Positions 35,988 through 48,240 of a stretch of 64,000 bases of DNA are shown in pieces (positions within the stretch are counted from its first letter, which is position 1; the number at the start of each line of letters is the position of its first letter). Location of the stretch: the NCBI GenBank assembly GCA_034638255.1, contig JAWPGT010000007.1:620001-684000 (forward strand), in the 5' to 3' direction. This stretch comes from Coprinus comatus. Taxonomy: Eukaryota; Basidiomycota; Agaricomycetes; Agaricales; Agaricaceae. The notes under the pieces were generated by a model. That model did not search any database. It saw only the letters and a program-made list of their open reading frames with translations, and was not told where the DNA came from. Both the position numbers and the translations under genes were made by a program.

Positions 35988-37987
35988 ATGGGTCTTCTCA
36001 AACGACTGCTCTCAATTGGAAGCAAGAAGAACAAGAAACCATCTACGACGACTCAAGAAATACCGCCGCCGCTGCCGAGTGTTGACGAATGCCAACGAAA
36101 GCAAGAGGAAGAAGAAGAGGACCACGAAGTCGCGATCGGTCGACTGCTTCGATCGTCTTCCAGTCGATATGCTGTCGTAAAAGAGGTCGACTACTCAGCT
36201 CTTCCACCACTTCGTAAGACGTCATTCATAACTAGCCTTTAATTTGTCCTTACCCATATCCAGCACACCCCATCAATGACGTCCTCGCACAACGCTCTCA
36301 ATCACATCACAGGCAAAACAATAGGGGCTATGGTCTCCATCCATCCCCATCTATGGCAAGCTTAGCCAGCAGCACCTTCAGTACCCAGAGCACCTTTTCT
36401 GTCACAGTCCACGACCGCCAGAGACACGCAGCCACCGAGTTTCCAAACGCGAATCGTGACTCAAGCACTCCAGCTAAATCCACGAAAAATTCGCCCGCCA
36501 ATGATAATGGCAACCATCTAGGATTACGTTCCGACCCTTCCGTTGCCAGCTTACTTAGTTTGTATGATGAACACGGACATCTACCTCCCAATACTTTCTC
36601 CAACAGTCCACCACCAGGAGAGAAAAAAGAGCGGCAACAGACCAAACACAGTGGATCGACTCTTCGTGAACTTCTTGGCGCCTCGAATGGTTTGAACTCC
36701 CAAATAGATGTTAATACCCTGGAAAGCGATATTTCTTGGGCTGAACGCTTCTTGGGGTTCGTATTCACTCATTTACCTAACGGCTTGCTTCCTGATCCCT
36801 TTTATTGTAGTGAAACCGATAGCATTATCTCTTTATGTGGACCCCATACACATACCCCTACTACGGGTCACGATGCAAAAAATGGCCGTATTCAAACTCC
36901 AGAGTTTCATGACACTTCATTCTGTTCTATTATGGATGATACTAGCGTTATTGACGACCCCGCAATTTCCTCTATGGAAGTTGAACTTAGTGTTGCCTCC
37001 GACAACTCGGGTATATTGGATCCCGTTGGTAAAGATAATTCCCCTTATAGTAATATGGATCCCTCTACCCCACAACGTGCCTCTCAGGTTTTCTCTTTCT
37101 TGGCACGTAAGAACACTGTACATGAAGAGCGAGCTCTTCCAAACGTATCCAGCTTCCCATCAAATGCCTCAGATGATAACCTACGTTCACACTTCTCTAC
37201 GGATGGTTCCTCAGAATCCCCAGCTCTCGATGCCACAATAAAAAAGAGTAATTACCGCGTTTTCAATGAGTCTTCCAAGACACCTAAAGGGAAGAAAATT
37301 CTAGGGGAGGCAACAACTGTAGAGCCGGCAAATGAAGATCCGTCTGCAGATCCCCTGCAACGCCAAATTAAGGTCCTTATGAATGGACCAACCAAGGTTA
37401 TTGTTACAGCACCCACCCCTGGCACCGCACCTACCCCTAGTCGCATCCCAATTCGCGGGCCTCGCGCAGCTCCTGGAAAGCATAGATCCTCTGCGTCTCG
37501 CCGCACCCCTATGCTCACACAGCGCATGAACGGCCCAAAATCAATATCTCCAAAGCACTCCCGGTCCAAAGACACGACATTACGCAAGCAACGTCGTCCT
37601 CCTTCAGCAAGTTCTAACACTTCTAACATTTCCTCGATTGCAGAGGCAGATGTAATAGCTACAGTGCGCGTTTTGGACCAACTTTCCAGGAGCAAGACAT
37701 ACCACAATAGTCCAAGCCGAGATAAAGAGAACCTGGGAAATTTAACAGCCAAAATAGAACTGCCCTCCACTCCGATTAGGAGTAATACCACCTCACGAGC
37801 TGCACTACTCCGCAAAGTAGTGACACCAAGCCTTTTCCAACCACCACTTGAACTCGTGCCTTCCCCCACTTCCTCTTCTGAATTATCACCTATTGGTAAA
37901 CAGATGATGGTGGATGCTAGGAAAATACGAATGCGAGCAAAGGAGGTCGAACGAGAACGAAAGCGACCGGCTACCTCACGAATTTGA
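35988..37987 (+). CDS. Unrecognised disordered protein, 649 aa, N-terminal MG
   Basis: Two exons (35988-36213 and 36264-37987) across a 50-nt intron give 649 residues. The protein starts MGLLKRLLSIGSKKNKK, which has the Gly-2, Ser-10 and Lys-rich composition compatible with N-myristoylation plus membrane binding by basic charge, though position 6 (Arg) is not ideal. The rest is mostly disordered and Ser/Pro/Thr-rich, with a conserved-looking patch DPSVASLLSLYDEHGHLP. There is a basic Pro-rich stretch (PTPGTAPTPSRIPIRGPR), and the C-terminus is a charged helix (RMRAKEVERERKRPATSRI). No enzyme domain or membrane segment. I do not recognise an orthologue. It shares a 179-bp divergent promoter with the DUF202 gene. 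Confidence 0.75.
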
Positions 37988-38391
37988 TTTGATATATTTT
38001 TATACACATTCGCAACATACCAGAAACATACCCTCACGAACTCTCATTTTTTTTGTTCACGCTTCACGCTTTTCTTGATACACTACCCGCACGGACTTTC
38101 AGGCTGGTCATGATTAAGTACTTGCTCTTGAATTTTCTTTATTTGACTCTGTAATATTTTTCGTTCATCCCGTTTTTTTTTCGTCTCCATGTTTTGACCG
38201 CATCATTGCCTCTTGCATTATTTACTATGTACCTGTCTTCGTTTTTAAGGATTAAAAAAATTGAACCGTGCTTTTTAAAGTTGTTTAAATACCTTGGGGT
38301 CGGTTGTAAGAATTGTAAGAAGATTGTTCAAGCCGAGTTCAAGCGTCCCGCCACAAGTTTGCGGTGGCTGGAATATATGACATATCACAAA
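37988..38391. other. 3' flank and upstream region, no gene seen
   Basis: T-rich sequence after the stop codon of the unrecognised gene. A 99-codon frame at 38194-38493 reaches across the ACGCGT boxes and the POLD3 start; it has no motif and is not supported. Confidence 0.4.
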
Positions 38392-38414
38392 ACGCGTGAC
38401 GTACTTGTACGCGT
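38392..38414. promoter_or_regulatory. Paired ACGCGT (MCB) boxes upstream of POLD3
   Basis: ACGCGT occurs at 38392-38397 and again at 38409-38414, 98 and 76 bases before the POLD3 start codon. In yeasts this MluI cell-cycle box binds MBF (Mbp1/Swi6 or Res/Cdc10) and drives G1/S transcription of DNA replication genes, so a pair ahead of a DNA polymerase delta subunit fits. That MBF acts here is inference. Confidence 0.6.
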
Positions 38415-38489
38415 GATCTGGGACAGTAGTAATGACCTGCGTGTATGTGTTTCAGACACCTGTTACCCTAACCTTCATCTTCAAAAATT

Positions 38490-41051
38490 ATGACGACACA
38501 GCAGGTTGATGATTATTTAACGAAACAATTGTTCATAGCGAAGAATATCGTGAGTTGGCCTTTCTTCTACTTTGGAATGACTCATATGATGGGCTTCATG
38601 GTCCACCTTTGCTTACTACTTTTATGATATACATACCTACTCAACGACTAACAACAATTTACATAGGTGACATATCGATCGTTGAGTCGAGATTTGGGGA
38701 TACATGTTAATACAGCGAAGAAGTCAGTCTTTCTTGTAGACGAGTTATCGAACGACAAGCACGCGTTTTGAATTAGTACTAATACTGGAATTGCGACACA
38801 GTGAATTAGCAACATTTCACGAGAAGAATAGGAAATCTCGAGATTTGATTTGTGCAGCGACTTATCTTGTTAGTGGGGCATTAGGAAACTCAAAATCAAA
38901 GAGTCCAAATCAAAGTCAGAATCAAAGTCAAAGTCAGGATGGGAAAGGAAAAAGGAAGAATGGTGTTTTGAATATGGATGTGGATGTTAATATGGATGAA
39001 GATATTGATTATGGTTTGGACTCCACACCTTCATCTACACCAGCTTTAAGTGCTGGTTTTGGAACTGGGTTTACTCAAGAGATGGTTGGTGTTAGTCAAC
39101 TTGAAGGTGAAGGTGAGGGTGAGGGTGGAGGTGAAAAGGGAGTGCAAGGAGGGAACGAAGAAGAGAAAGAGTTTGAAATGGAGGGAGAAGAAGTTGTACA
39201 GATTAAATTAACACTTGTTAGAGAGGATGGTCTTGAAGGTATGTTATCCCTTTTTATTTGAGAGGGGATTTGATTCCGCCGTGAGAGTGAAGTGAATTGT
39301 TGAGAATGGTTTTGATTTTATAGCAACGAAAGAGAAATATGCAGGAGTTGTTTCCGTGCATGTTTATAGCTTGAGTCCATCTCCAATACGAGTGAGTGGT
39401 TGAGTAGTTTGGAGTTTGAGAATATTTGTATGCTCAACGATATGTGCTTTCACTACTTAGGATGCTGATTTAATATGCGAACCTACGCGTCATATAAGGG
39501 AATTGGATAATCAGAAAGGCGAAGAGTTCGCGAAAGTCGTTGGGAAGATTGTTGGTGAGGAGATAAAGGTATGGTCTATTTTACGCTCAAACATATGCAT
39601 TGATAACTAAAACATAAATAACATCCAGATGATAGAAGGTGGAGCTAAAGTCAAAGGGAGACCTGCAGCTGCAGGGAAATCGTCCACCTCATCTAATGTC
39701 TTGCCCAAGCTCAAGGCTAGTGGGCCTAGTACATCTAATATTACATCAACAAAGGCTGAGGAGAAAACTCCAGCCAAAGAGGAGCAAAAGCAAAAGCCTA
39801 CTGGGAAAGCTGCCTTCTTCGCACCTCGTCCCAAAACTCAAGAACATCCGAAGGAAAAGGAAAAGGAGACAGAAAAGGCGGCTTCCGGTTCTAAAAGTAA
39901 GATGTTCTTCGGTGCTGCTAAATCGTCGGTGCCGGCGTCGGCACCGTCTCCGAAACCCACACCAACACAAGAAATCCAGCCTGTCAAGGTATTAATCTAT
40001 GAACTGAATCTGTGACAACCCTGGTTAAGGTTTGATCTTTTCTTTTCTTTTTTAAACAGCGGGGAATGAAAAGAAAGTCTATGGCGGTGCTACCGAATGA
40101 GCAAGAGGACGAAACAAAATCAGAATCTTCTAGGCCCTCATCAGTCCGTTCTTCCCCTCAGCCAACTAGGGAATTGGCAAAATTGCGTCTACACAAGGGT
40201 GCCATTCTCTCTGACGACGAGCAAGAACAGCCAAGAAAGAGAATAGTGAAAAAGTCACGGCAAAAAGCTAGTACGGAATCCGATGATGAAGGCAGTCGGA
40301 ATTCTGAGGCGGAGAAGGCTTTGAAATCCATGATGGAAATTGATGACGGTCAGTTATCCTTATACAATATTTCTCAATGATTGGCGGATTGCTAAGGTAT
40401 ATGTTTCTTTTTCTCCAGACCAAGTGGAGAAAGTCTCTAGGGCAACCAAGATAGAGGTGCTAAAGCAGGAAGAGGAAGAGGAGACTGAACCAGAACAGGA
40501 AGCCACAAATGCGGTTCAAGAGGATGTGGTCATGTCTGATTCTGAAAAGGAAGCTAAGGCGAAACCTAAGCCGCGTAAGAAGAAAGAAAAAAAGGTTATA
40601 CCCGTTGGCCATAATGGTCTTAAGAAGCGACGCGTGATGAAGAGTCGAACAAATATTGATGCCAAAGGATATATGGGTATGAATTTACCGCTCCCTATTT
40701 CCATATTAAAGATGGCATATACTGAATATTGAGGGTACAGTGACTGAAGATTATTCTTCGTACGAATCAGTCGACGAAGAGGAAGAAGAACCACCAAAGA
40801 AAGTTGCCGCCAAGAAACGGAATGCTCATAAAGCAACGGCGGGTAGTAAAGATGAGGATTCTGGGGCGGATACCTCCAAAATTGGGGATAAATCTACGGG
40901 TACAACCAGTACCGAAGGCAAGGCTAGCTCTACAACAAAGAAAGCGACTGCAACAACAAAGGCGACCGCTGGGAAAGCCAGTGGTGGCTCGAAGAGTAAA
41001 CAACAAAAGACGCTCAATACGTTCTTCGGACCACCAAAAACCAAGAAATAA
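38490..41051 (+). CDS. POL32: DNA polymerase delta subunit 3 (POLD3/Pol32/Cdc27)
   Basis: Non-catalytic subunit of DNA polymerase delta that links the B subunit to PCNA. The N-terminus MTTQQVDDYLTKQLFIAKN, then TYRSLSRDLGIHVNTAK, matches the winged-helix part that binds the B subunit, continuing KNELATFHEKNRK. HVYSLSPSPIRDADL is typical of the family. The middle is a long acidic/basic Lys-Glu-rich linker with low-complexity repeats (SKSPNQSQNQSQSQ; GEGEGEGGGE). The C-terminus QKTLNTFFGPPKTKK is a consensus PCNA-interacting (PIP) box, Q-x-x-L-x-x-F-F. Seven or so short introns; the junction at 38721/38802 (AAGAA|TGAATTA) keeps the frame. Stop at 41049-41051. Two ACGCGT boxes lie upstream. Confidence 0.9.
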
Positions 41052-42923
41052 ATTTGATATCTTCGTATTACCTCACATTCATCATGGCTTCGTTAGGCCC
41101 GCTTCTTAATTCTCAATATATGTTCACGCACATGAGTCATGATGTGCACTAGAGCACATCCCGAATCAGATCCTTACAACTTACGTCTCAAATTGACATA
41201 GAACTCTGGATAATATTTTAATCTTTCCGAAGCGACTTAACTCCAATCATGAGTCGTCACATAAATTCAGCGCATCTATTTCTGTTGTTTTAAAAAAGGT
41301 AATTTCAATGGAATCGCCTTTCGGAAGGTTCTTTCATTTAGTTTTCGTCACAATTCCAACCTTCCAGCCGAAAAAAATCGAAATCTGTCACAGGCGTTGT
41401 GCGTATCAAACGGGCGAAGACATTCGGGCTTCCATGAGAGCAACGGATGCTTGCTTACGGATACCCTGGAACTGGACTTTCTTTGTTCTTCTTTTGACCA
41501 GAACCAGTATAGTATACTGTAGGGATCAAAAAAAGACACTAGAAGACTTGTGTCATATTATAAACGTGATGATATGCACTTCCTTCTCCCATCTTACACT
41601 GACACATTTGATGTGATCTACAAAACATTTGTGCGGGAATGTGCTATGTTTAAATACGAATGCTTGAGGCGTTAAATCGGAATTTGAGCGTTGGATAATG
41701 GGTGAGAGGTATCGGATGTAGGAAGAGTATATGGAAGGTATAGTATGGAAGGTTTTTTTGTCACAACTCACGGCTCATACTCTTCGATCAAGTGGTGGCT
41801 TGATTTGATAGGGTTCGGAGATATACACAAACTGATTTGATGAACCGAACTAGGCTTGGTCTGGTTGTCTTTAATTAAGAGTTGAAACGGACTGGCGCGC
41901 GTGGATGGTTAGACCTCTGTTATGGTGTAGGTGCATGTTGGAGTATTTGCAATTGCTCGCCATGGTAATTACTCCGAGGGGTCCTTTGATAGGGCTGAAG
42001 CATTTGTTTTCCAACTCTGTTGTTGGAATACATTACCAGTTGCCATGTGTATTATCCTGAGGGAGTTGAAACCTTTACATTTGTATAACAGTGATGGTTT
42101 TCTTATTCTTAGGTTTTCTTGGCAAGTTTCAGAGAATGTAATTATAACTTGCTGTTGCTTCATTGCCACCAAAGGATCCAGCATACAGAACTATCTCTGT
42201 AAGAATTATGTTTAACAGAAGGGATCGAAGCGACGCGTGGGTATATGAATAGGGGCGGATCACACTTTTTGGGATTTGAGTTGACTTGCATAGTGATGGA
42301 TTCCTTATAAACAGGGTTTTTATAGCAAACAACTCTAAGTACCTCAGTGAGATCATAAGAAAGTATATACATAGTATGGGCTCGACCGCAGGTGCCCTCA
42401 GCACTTGAATGGGTAATCATCATTGAGTAGCAGGCGCACCAACACTGTGGGGGCACGGGACACTGAAACCAGACTCCTCCACAATTTCTCGTTGATTCAC
42501 AAATGTAGAATACCCCCAGTATACCGGTACCATAATTCCTGTTTCATAATAGTAGTTTAGGTCCACCGCGTCTTAGTACTAGTTTACTTGTAGCGGTATA
42601 TAAATGTTGAATACAAAAAAAAAGTGGGGGGTACGGGGGCACGGGGGCACGGGCATGTACATGTTCTGGCGCACGTGATGATGACTTAACCAAGTTCCCC
42701 TTCTTGGTTCCTTACTAGCATTAAGCTTTAGAAAGCCTACGCTATCTACCAATAGCTTGCTTATTTCTATCCTTACACTCTCGATAAGCCATCCTGGCCT
42801 GCACGCTGAGAACTGGCGTCTTTATTACTTTCTTTACTCCACATCCATAATAACTCTGGTCGTAAAGTACTCCCAACTATTTCTCTGGATAACAGCTACC
42901 AAGAAGAAGAAGAAGAATACGAA
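41052..42923. other. Intergenic 1.9 kb with G-rich repeat
   Basis: No supported gene; frames up to 102 codons overlap on both strands and lack motifs. Near 42629-42654 a short tandem GGGGGCAC-type repeat occurs, echoed by a related GGGGGCACGGGA at about 42450-42461. Just upstream of the transporter start is pyrimidine-rich promoter-like sequence and a purine (AAG)n run at 42900-42915. Confidence 0.4.
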
Positions 42924-44847
42924 ATGGTACAAAACTACGGAAGCGCTCCTGGCAGTGCAATAGCCCAAGCCCATGCTAGTTCCAGTGAAGAGACTAGCGC
43001 ATTGCTGGATGGAACTGGAGACCCTATTACCGTTGAAAAGCGCGAAGGACACGCATCCTTGACGAGCTGCATCAGCAATCTGGCGAACACTATCATTGGA
43101 AGTGGTGCGTTTCCGTAATTTAAATGTTAATTAACGGTGGTTTCAATAAATATCTTTAGGAATGTTAACTTTTCCTTTGGTAAGCTACTCACACACGAGC
43201 TTATCACAACAAAATTAAAGGATCACAGGCTATGTCCTCGGCGGGATTATTACCAGGAATGTTCACTTGTCTTTTCTCTGGAAGTGTAGCTGCATTTGGT
43301 CTCTATTTGTTATCACTCTGTGCCACCAAGACACCCCATCGACGTTCCTCCTTCCATGCCGTATCACAACTTACTTTTCCGAAGGCGGCTGTTTTCTTTG
43401 ACGCAGCCATTGCTATAAAGTGCTTCGGTGTTTCCATCAGGTGTGTTTTCATAGTTTCAAAGCTTAGAATGCGCTGGTTGACTTGTTACAACTTCAGTTA
43501 CCTTATTATTATCAAGGGCCTCATGCCGAACGTTGTTGCTTCACTTTTTCATGACCTGACCTCTGAAACAACGAATCCGCCAGAGTGGTCATTAAATGGT
43601 GGAATTTGGATATCAATCTTTATGGTTATATTGGTTCCTCTTTGTTTCTTGCGACACATTGACAGTCTTCGACACACGAGTTATGTTGCAATGTTCTCTG
43701 TTGGTGAGCTTACATCACTTTATCCACCCATGTGCAATTTCGCTAAAGTGTCTCATACTCATCAAGTCTACCTCGTTGTAATCGTCATCCGCTGCTACTT
43801 CTGGCCCCTCAAGGGCATGTCGGCTCCTGGGGAAATCAGACTTATTCACTTTACTCCAAACTTCATTTCGACATTTCCCGTGCAGGTCTTCGCGTTTACT
43901 TGCGCACAGAATGTAAGTTCTTGTTCTTCTATCGTTCTTGTGTATGAACTTATCCTCTTCCAGCTTTTCCCCATGTATAATGAGATTGTGAGTAACACGC
44001 AGAGTAGGATGAACACTGTTATTGCAGGATCCATTGGCTCTGCCACGATCATCTACGAGGTGATTGCGGTATTTGGCTATATGACTTTTGGTTCCAAGGT
44101 CAGTAAATTTATAAGCAACTGATCGACAAGATTAAACTCGGGGGTGATAGGTTGGAGCCAACATTATTGCGATGTATCCCTCTACGTCGCTCTTCATCGC
44201 CGTTGGACAACTTGCCATTGTTATCCTTGTCCTATTCTCGTACCCTCTGCAAGTACATCCTTGTCGAAATTGCATCGACAAGGTGCTTCACCCCGAACAC
44301 ATGATTACGCATAAGCCTGTATCCCAAGACGAGGACGAGGAAATGGAGGAAACTGAGGACGAGCACCATGGAACTGAATTATCCCCGACTAAGCACACAA
44401 TTATTACATCAGCCATTATTGCTTCTGGGTTTACAATTGCATATCTAATAGACGACTTACGTTTAGGTGAGTTTTTTCGTCTATTAAACAAGGAGAAGGA
44501 GGATGTTAATTCATTTACAGTTCTTTCTTTTGTGGGTTCTACCGGATCTACTACAATCTCATTCATCCTCCCGGGACTTTTTTACTGGAAGGTGAGATGT
44601 TATAATGTCTGTTATAAGCAACGAGCGCTGATGAGGACTCCACAGCTCACACGGAACGATCCCACCGCGAACAAGACGCTGAATTTGGCTGCCTTGGGTC
44701 TGGGGGTATATGGAATATTTATTTTCGTATTTTGGTACGTTTCCTGGGGTAATATGTGGACCTTGTGCAAGGCTGACCGTTTTGTATAGTCTGGGATTCA
44801 ACATATACCAGGTGCTACACCCCGATGTGAAGACTGGTAGTGATTAA
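42924..44847 (+). CDS. Vacuolar amino-acid transporter (AVT5/6/7-like, APC superfamily)
   Basis: Amino acid/polyamine permease of the AAAP family. Fungal AVT5-7 members sit in the vacuolar membrane and exchange amino acids with the cytosol. A hydrophilic N-tail (ETSALLDG) precedes SLTSCISNLANTIIGSGMLTFPLA, the conserved first helix. Further segments include MFTCLFSGSVAAFGLYLLSLC, IAIKCFGVSISYLIIIKGL, GIWISIFMVILVPLCFL, VFAFTCAQNLFPMYNE, ATIIYEVIAVFGYMTFG, LAIVILVLFSYPLQVHP, and IIASGFTIAYLI after an acidic loop (DEDEEMEETEDE). It ends LGFNIYQVLHPDVKTGSD with the stop at 44845-44847. The second coding exon is only 20 nt (43160-43179) yet carries the invariant MLTFPL. About eight introns, all phase-consistent where followed. 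Confidence 0.88.
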
Positions 44848-45087
44848 GAGTTGATAGATGGGCGACGGCGGTGCATGTATTATTAGTAGAATGATGAATG
44901 AGAATTGATTTACCCACGGTCTGAGAGTGTATTAGTGCCCGCCATCTCTGCCACTTTTTCCTTAAACCCATGTCCTGACCTCCACCAACTTATTCTCTCG
45001 TCGTCGTCTGCCACAACGAACTTACCCGACAATTATCAACGACGGAATCCGCCACTCACAGTGTTGTCCCACACCTCCGCAATAACC

Positions 45088-47975
45088 ATGTCCTTTGGTA
45101 GGTCTTTCCTGTCTTACAAAAGTCCACATCGTTGAGCCGTGTCCATCCACCGACCTGTAGAGCAACCCGAACAACCTGTATCCCAAGATACACCGCCCAC
45201 CGCAAGTGCAGAAGCACTAGCTTCTGTCACCATCGACTCCCAAAATGGAGCGATGTCCGACTCGTCTGCCATCGGTTCTGGATCCACCTCTGCCGTCAAA
45301 CCGACCAACGGAGCTACTCAATCAACCACAGAAGATATCACTATACAGACTCATCCGAGCTCTACAGCAGATGGTACCTCAGAAAGCCTTTCTTCAGGCA
45401 CCGATGTAGACTTCGCCACATCGAACTCTACCCCATCGCGCGACGTCGACCCTCAAATTGTTGAGGCACTCAGAGGCAAGGATAGAATTTATGTCTTGAA
45501 GCTAGGGGAATTGATGGAGGGACTGATTCTTGACGAACGAAGGTACGTCTCTCGAGCGGTTTTTCCGCCAGCACGTTTCCACCCAAAAATCGGGCGGAGC
45601 ACTTTTTAATCCAACGTAACCGTTTTAATATTCTTTTTCTAGGCAACGGATCGAATTAACACCAGCAACATCTTACCAAAGGCTACTGGTTCACCGTTGC
45701 TCGGCTTACTACAAGTTGACACCCGAAAGTGATCAACAGAGCAAAGGGATATTCGTTTACTCCACAACAGAAAGTCGAGTGTACGTACCTCCTGTAATGT
45801 CCACTTATCGTTTGCTAACCTTGGCTTTTAGCCCTGATTGTAAAATTTCGGAACTAGTCCCACCAGAAACCTCTGCTCTGCCTACATTTAAAATAATGCG
45901 GCGATTGTCGACACGCCGTAATAGAGCTCATCAATCTGGTTCAGTCACTGGCGAAGACGGCGATGTATCTGATCCCGGTCCATCGGAAACAGGAAGTTTG
46001 GGAGGCAGAAGTACGGTTACTGGTGGGGGTAACAAAAAGCACATGACTATTGAGGAGCGAGAAGCTGCGTATAATGAGGCACGATCTCGCATTTTCTTGG
46101 GTTTTGAAGAGAAAGAAAAGAAGGATAAGGACGTTGACTCGAGTACCTCGTCTCTTGGAAATAGCTCTACCACCACGCAGAATAGTGGGACGGGCCCTGG
46201 CGAGACGGGAAGCTCGGGAAGCTCTCCTGCCACAGAGAGTGAGTGGGCGGGTCCTCCCCGCAGAGGCGGGCATCCTCCTTCAGGATATGCTTCAGCCTCT
46301 TCGTCCACTCGTTCTAGTATCCGGTCATCAGCGTACGTCAGCAATGGCTCGGGAAGTTCTCGGAACTCGCGGGCAGCATCTCCATCTGCAATTCCGTTCG
46401 CTTCATTATATGAACCAGCTGCCCCGATGTCGTATGATATGCCACAACACACTGCACCTCCAGGACCAATGTACCACGCACCTTACGGTTATCCATATAA
46501 TCAAGCACAGCCTAATCCTCAATATGCACCATATCCATACTATTCACCATACCCGCCTCCGCCTTATACAGCTCCTCCACATGCCCAACAAAATATATCT
46601 GATACCGCTCCACCATCTAACGGAGAACATTATCCTCCACCACATATGTCATATCCACAGTATATGTGGCCTCAACCCACTCAACCTCCAGTACATCCCC
46701 CGCCTCCAATGCAGCATCCGGTTTCTACACAGCCCCCGACGAATCAACCACATGTCATGAGCCCACCTCCAGGACAACCTTCTTATCAGACATATATGTC
46801 ACCGCCTCCCCACGCTTATACTTACCCAATGGCAACCAACTACTATGTTGGTCAACCTGGACCTATTCCCCCTCCGCTCGGACACCCTCCCCATATGTCC
46901 AATCCTCAACTTTACGACCATAGATCTCCACATAACGGGCCAAGCAACGGGCCGATGAATAATATGAGAAACAGTGTTGGTAACAATGGTGTACCGCCAG
47001 CTAATGGACGGCTTCCTAACCATCACATCTCCAACAGTGGTTCGAAAGGAAGAAATGGACCAACGCAACCCAGCCGTGCTCCCTGGAGTTATGGCCCAGG
47101 AATTAGCTCGGGTGGGTTTGTTCCATTGGGCTCGCATTCCAATGACAATCTTCCTCCTCGTTTGAATAACACTCGAAGGCAAAATAATATGAGCAATTCT
47201 TCAATGGGTAGCCGATCCACCAGCGGTGATGATGTTTCTTCTGTTACGGTAAGTTAATTCTTATCATCAATCCTGAATACCAATCTTATAACATCGTCAA
47301 GTCATCGACGTCATCTTCGTCTCGGAGAACTTCAACCATTGGAGGCTCGCACCCTCTACCCGCAAGACCGGACTGGGCGATCAACCTCAAACCTCAGATC
47401 AACCGTGCGATGCCCCCAATCTCTCCACCCAGAAGCATCAGTGGTAGCAGTGCTCAGTCCAATTTCTCAGGCCGGTCATACTCGAATTCGCCAGTGCCTC
47501 TTCAATCAACAGATTTCCCGCCGCTTTCCGGGCAACCAGTTGATCGACGAGTACCTGGACCCACAGGTGCTTGGGGAAACCCCACAAATCGAGCAGTTTT
47601 TGGACAAACCACTGAGAGCCCGGTTAACGTTCGTCCAAATGGTAATGATAATACAGATAATCGGCTTGACGATTCTGGTTTTGAGAGACCACCACCGAAA
47701 GTCAGTACAAAACCTGTTTTATATTTACACTGCTAATATTTTCTCCCAAGTCCTCGTCGCTATACAATCCAAATAATACTGGACGGTCGTCTAACCCTGT
47801 ACATCCCCCTCAAAGCAATAAAGCTCAACTTCACAACGGCAAGCAAGCCGACGGTGAACGTGGTATATTGGTGAAGCAAATGGATTCACTTTCACTGCAA
47901 AACAACACTCCCAAGATGGAGGAACCGGAACCGTCCTCAACAGCTGCGGCTATAATATCGGTGGCATTGCAATGA
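45088..47975 (+). CDS. R3H-SUZ domain RNA-binding protein
   Basis: Protein with the R3H plus SUZ arrangement of human R3HDM1/2 and ARPP21, which bind single-stranded nucleic acid. The first coding exon appears to be just ten bases (MSF plus one base, 45088-45097), joined to 45161; a shorter 39-nt intron is also possible. The R3H region reads DPQIVEALRGKDRIYVLKLGELMEGL, then LTPATSYQRLLVHRCSAYYKL. The SUZ motif follows with FKIMRR and MTIEEREAAYNEARSRIFLGF. The remainder is a long Pro/Tyr/Gln-rich disordered tail (PYPYYSPYPPPPYTAPPH) and a Ser/Asn-rich end, typical of RNP-granule proteins. Introns lie at 45544/45643, 45781/45831, 47250/47301 and about 47700/47750. Stop 47973-47975. Confidence 0.85.
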
Positions 47976-48240
47976 AGGCACTTAAGCAAATTTTCGGTAG
48001 CTGCTTTGCTTGTTGCTATTCATTTCACCCTTGGTTTATAGTTGTCCGTGTATTGTTGGTTAATTGGGCTGGCATAATGAACTTTAGCAGCAAAATTGTT
48101 TACACATTCATAGTACTTTTTGTACTTCTGGGTATATTGCTATTACTACAGTATTTATTTTTGTGACACCAAGCTTTGTCTATATTTGGTTGTCAGTGGC
48201 AAGGTCTCTTCGGAGTTGTGTTTACTCTTTAATCCGCATC

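Noticed and set aside
37252..38037. 261-codon minus-strand open frame
   Set aside because: Lies antisense to the exon of the 649-residue protein, which has the supported splice and composition; a shadow ORF.
42624..42660. G-rich repeat as an internal telomere or CRISPR-like array
   Set aside because: Units are irregular, few, and unlike TTAGGG; no spacer-repeat structure is present anywhere in the window.
46050..46760. 236-codon frame inside the R3H-SUZ gene
   Set aside because: It is a shifted reading of the Pro/Gln-rich coding region and gives a His/Ile-rich protein without motif.
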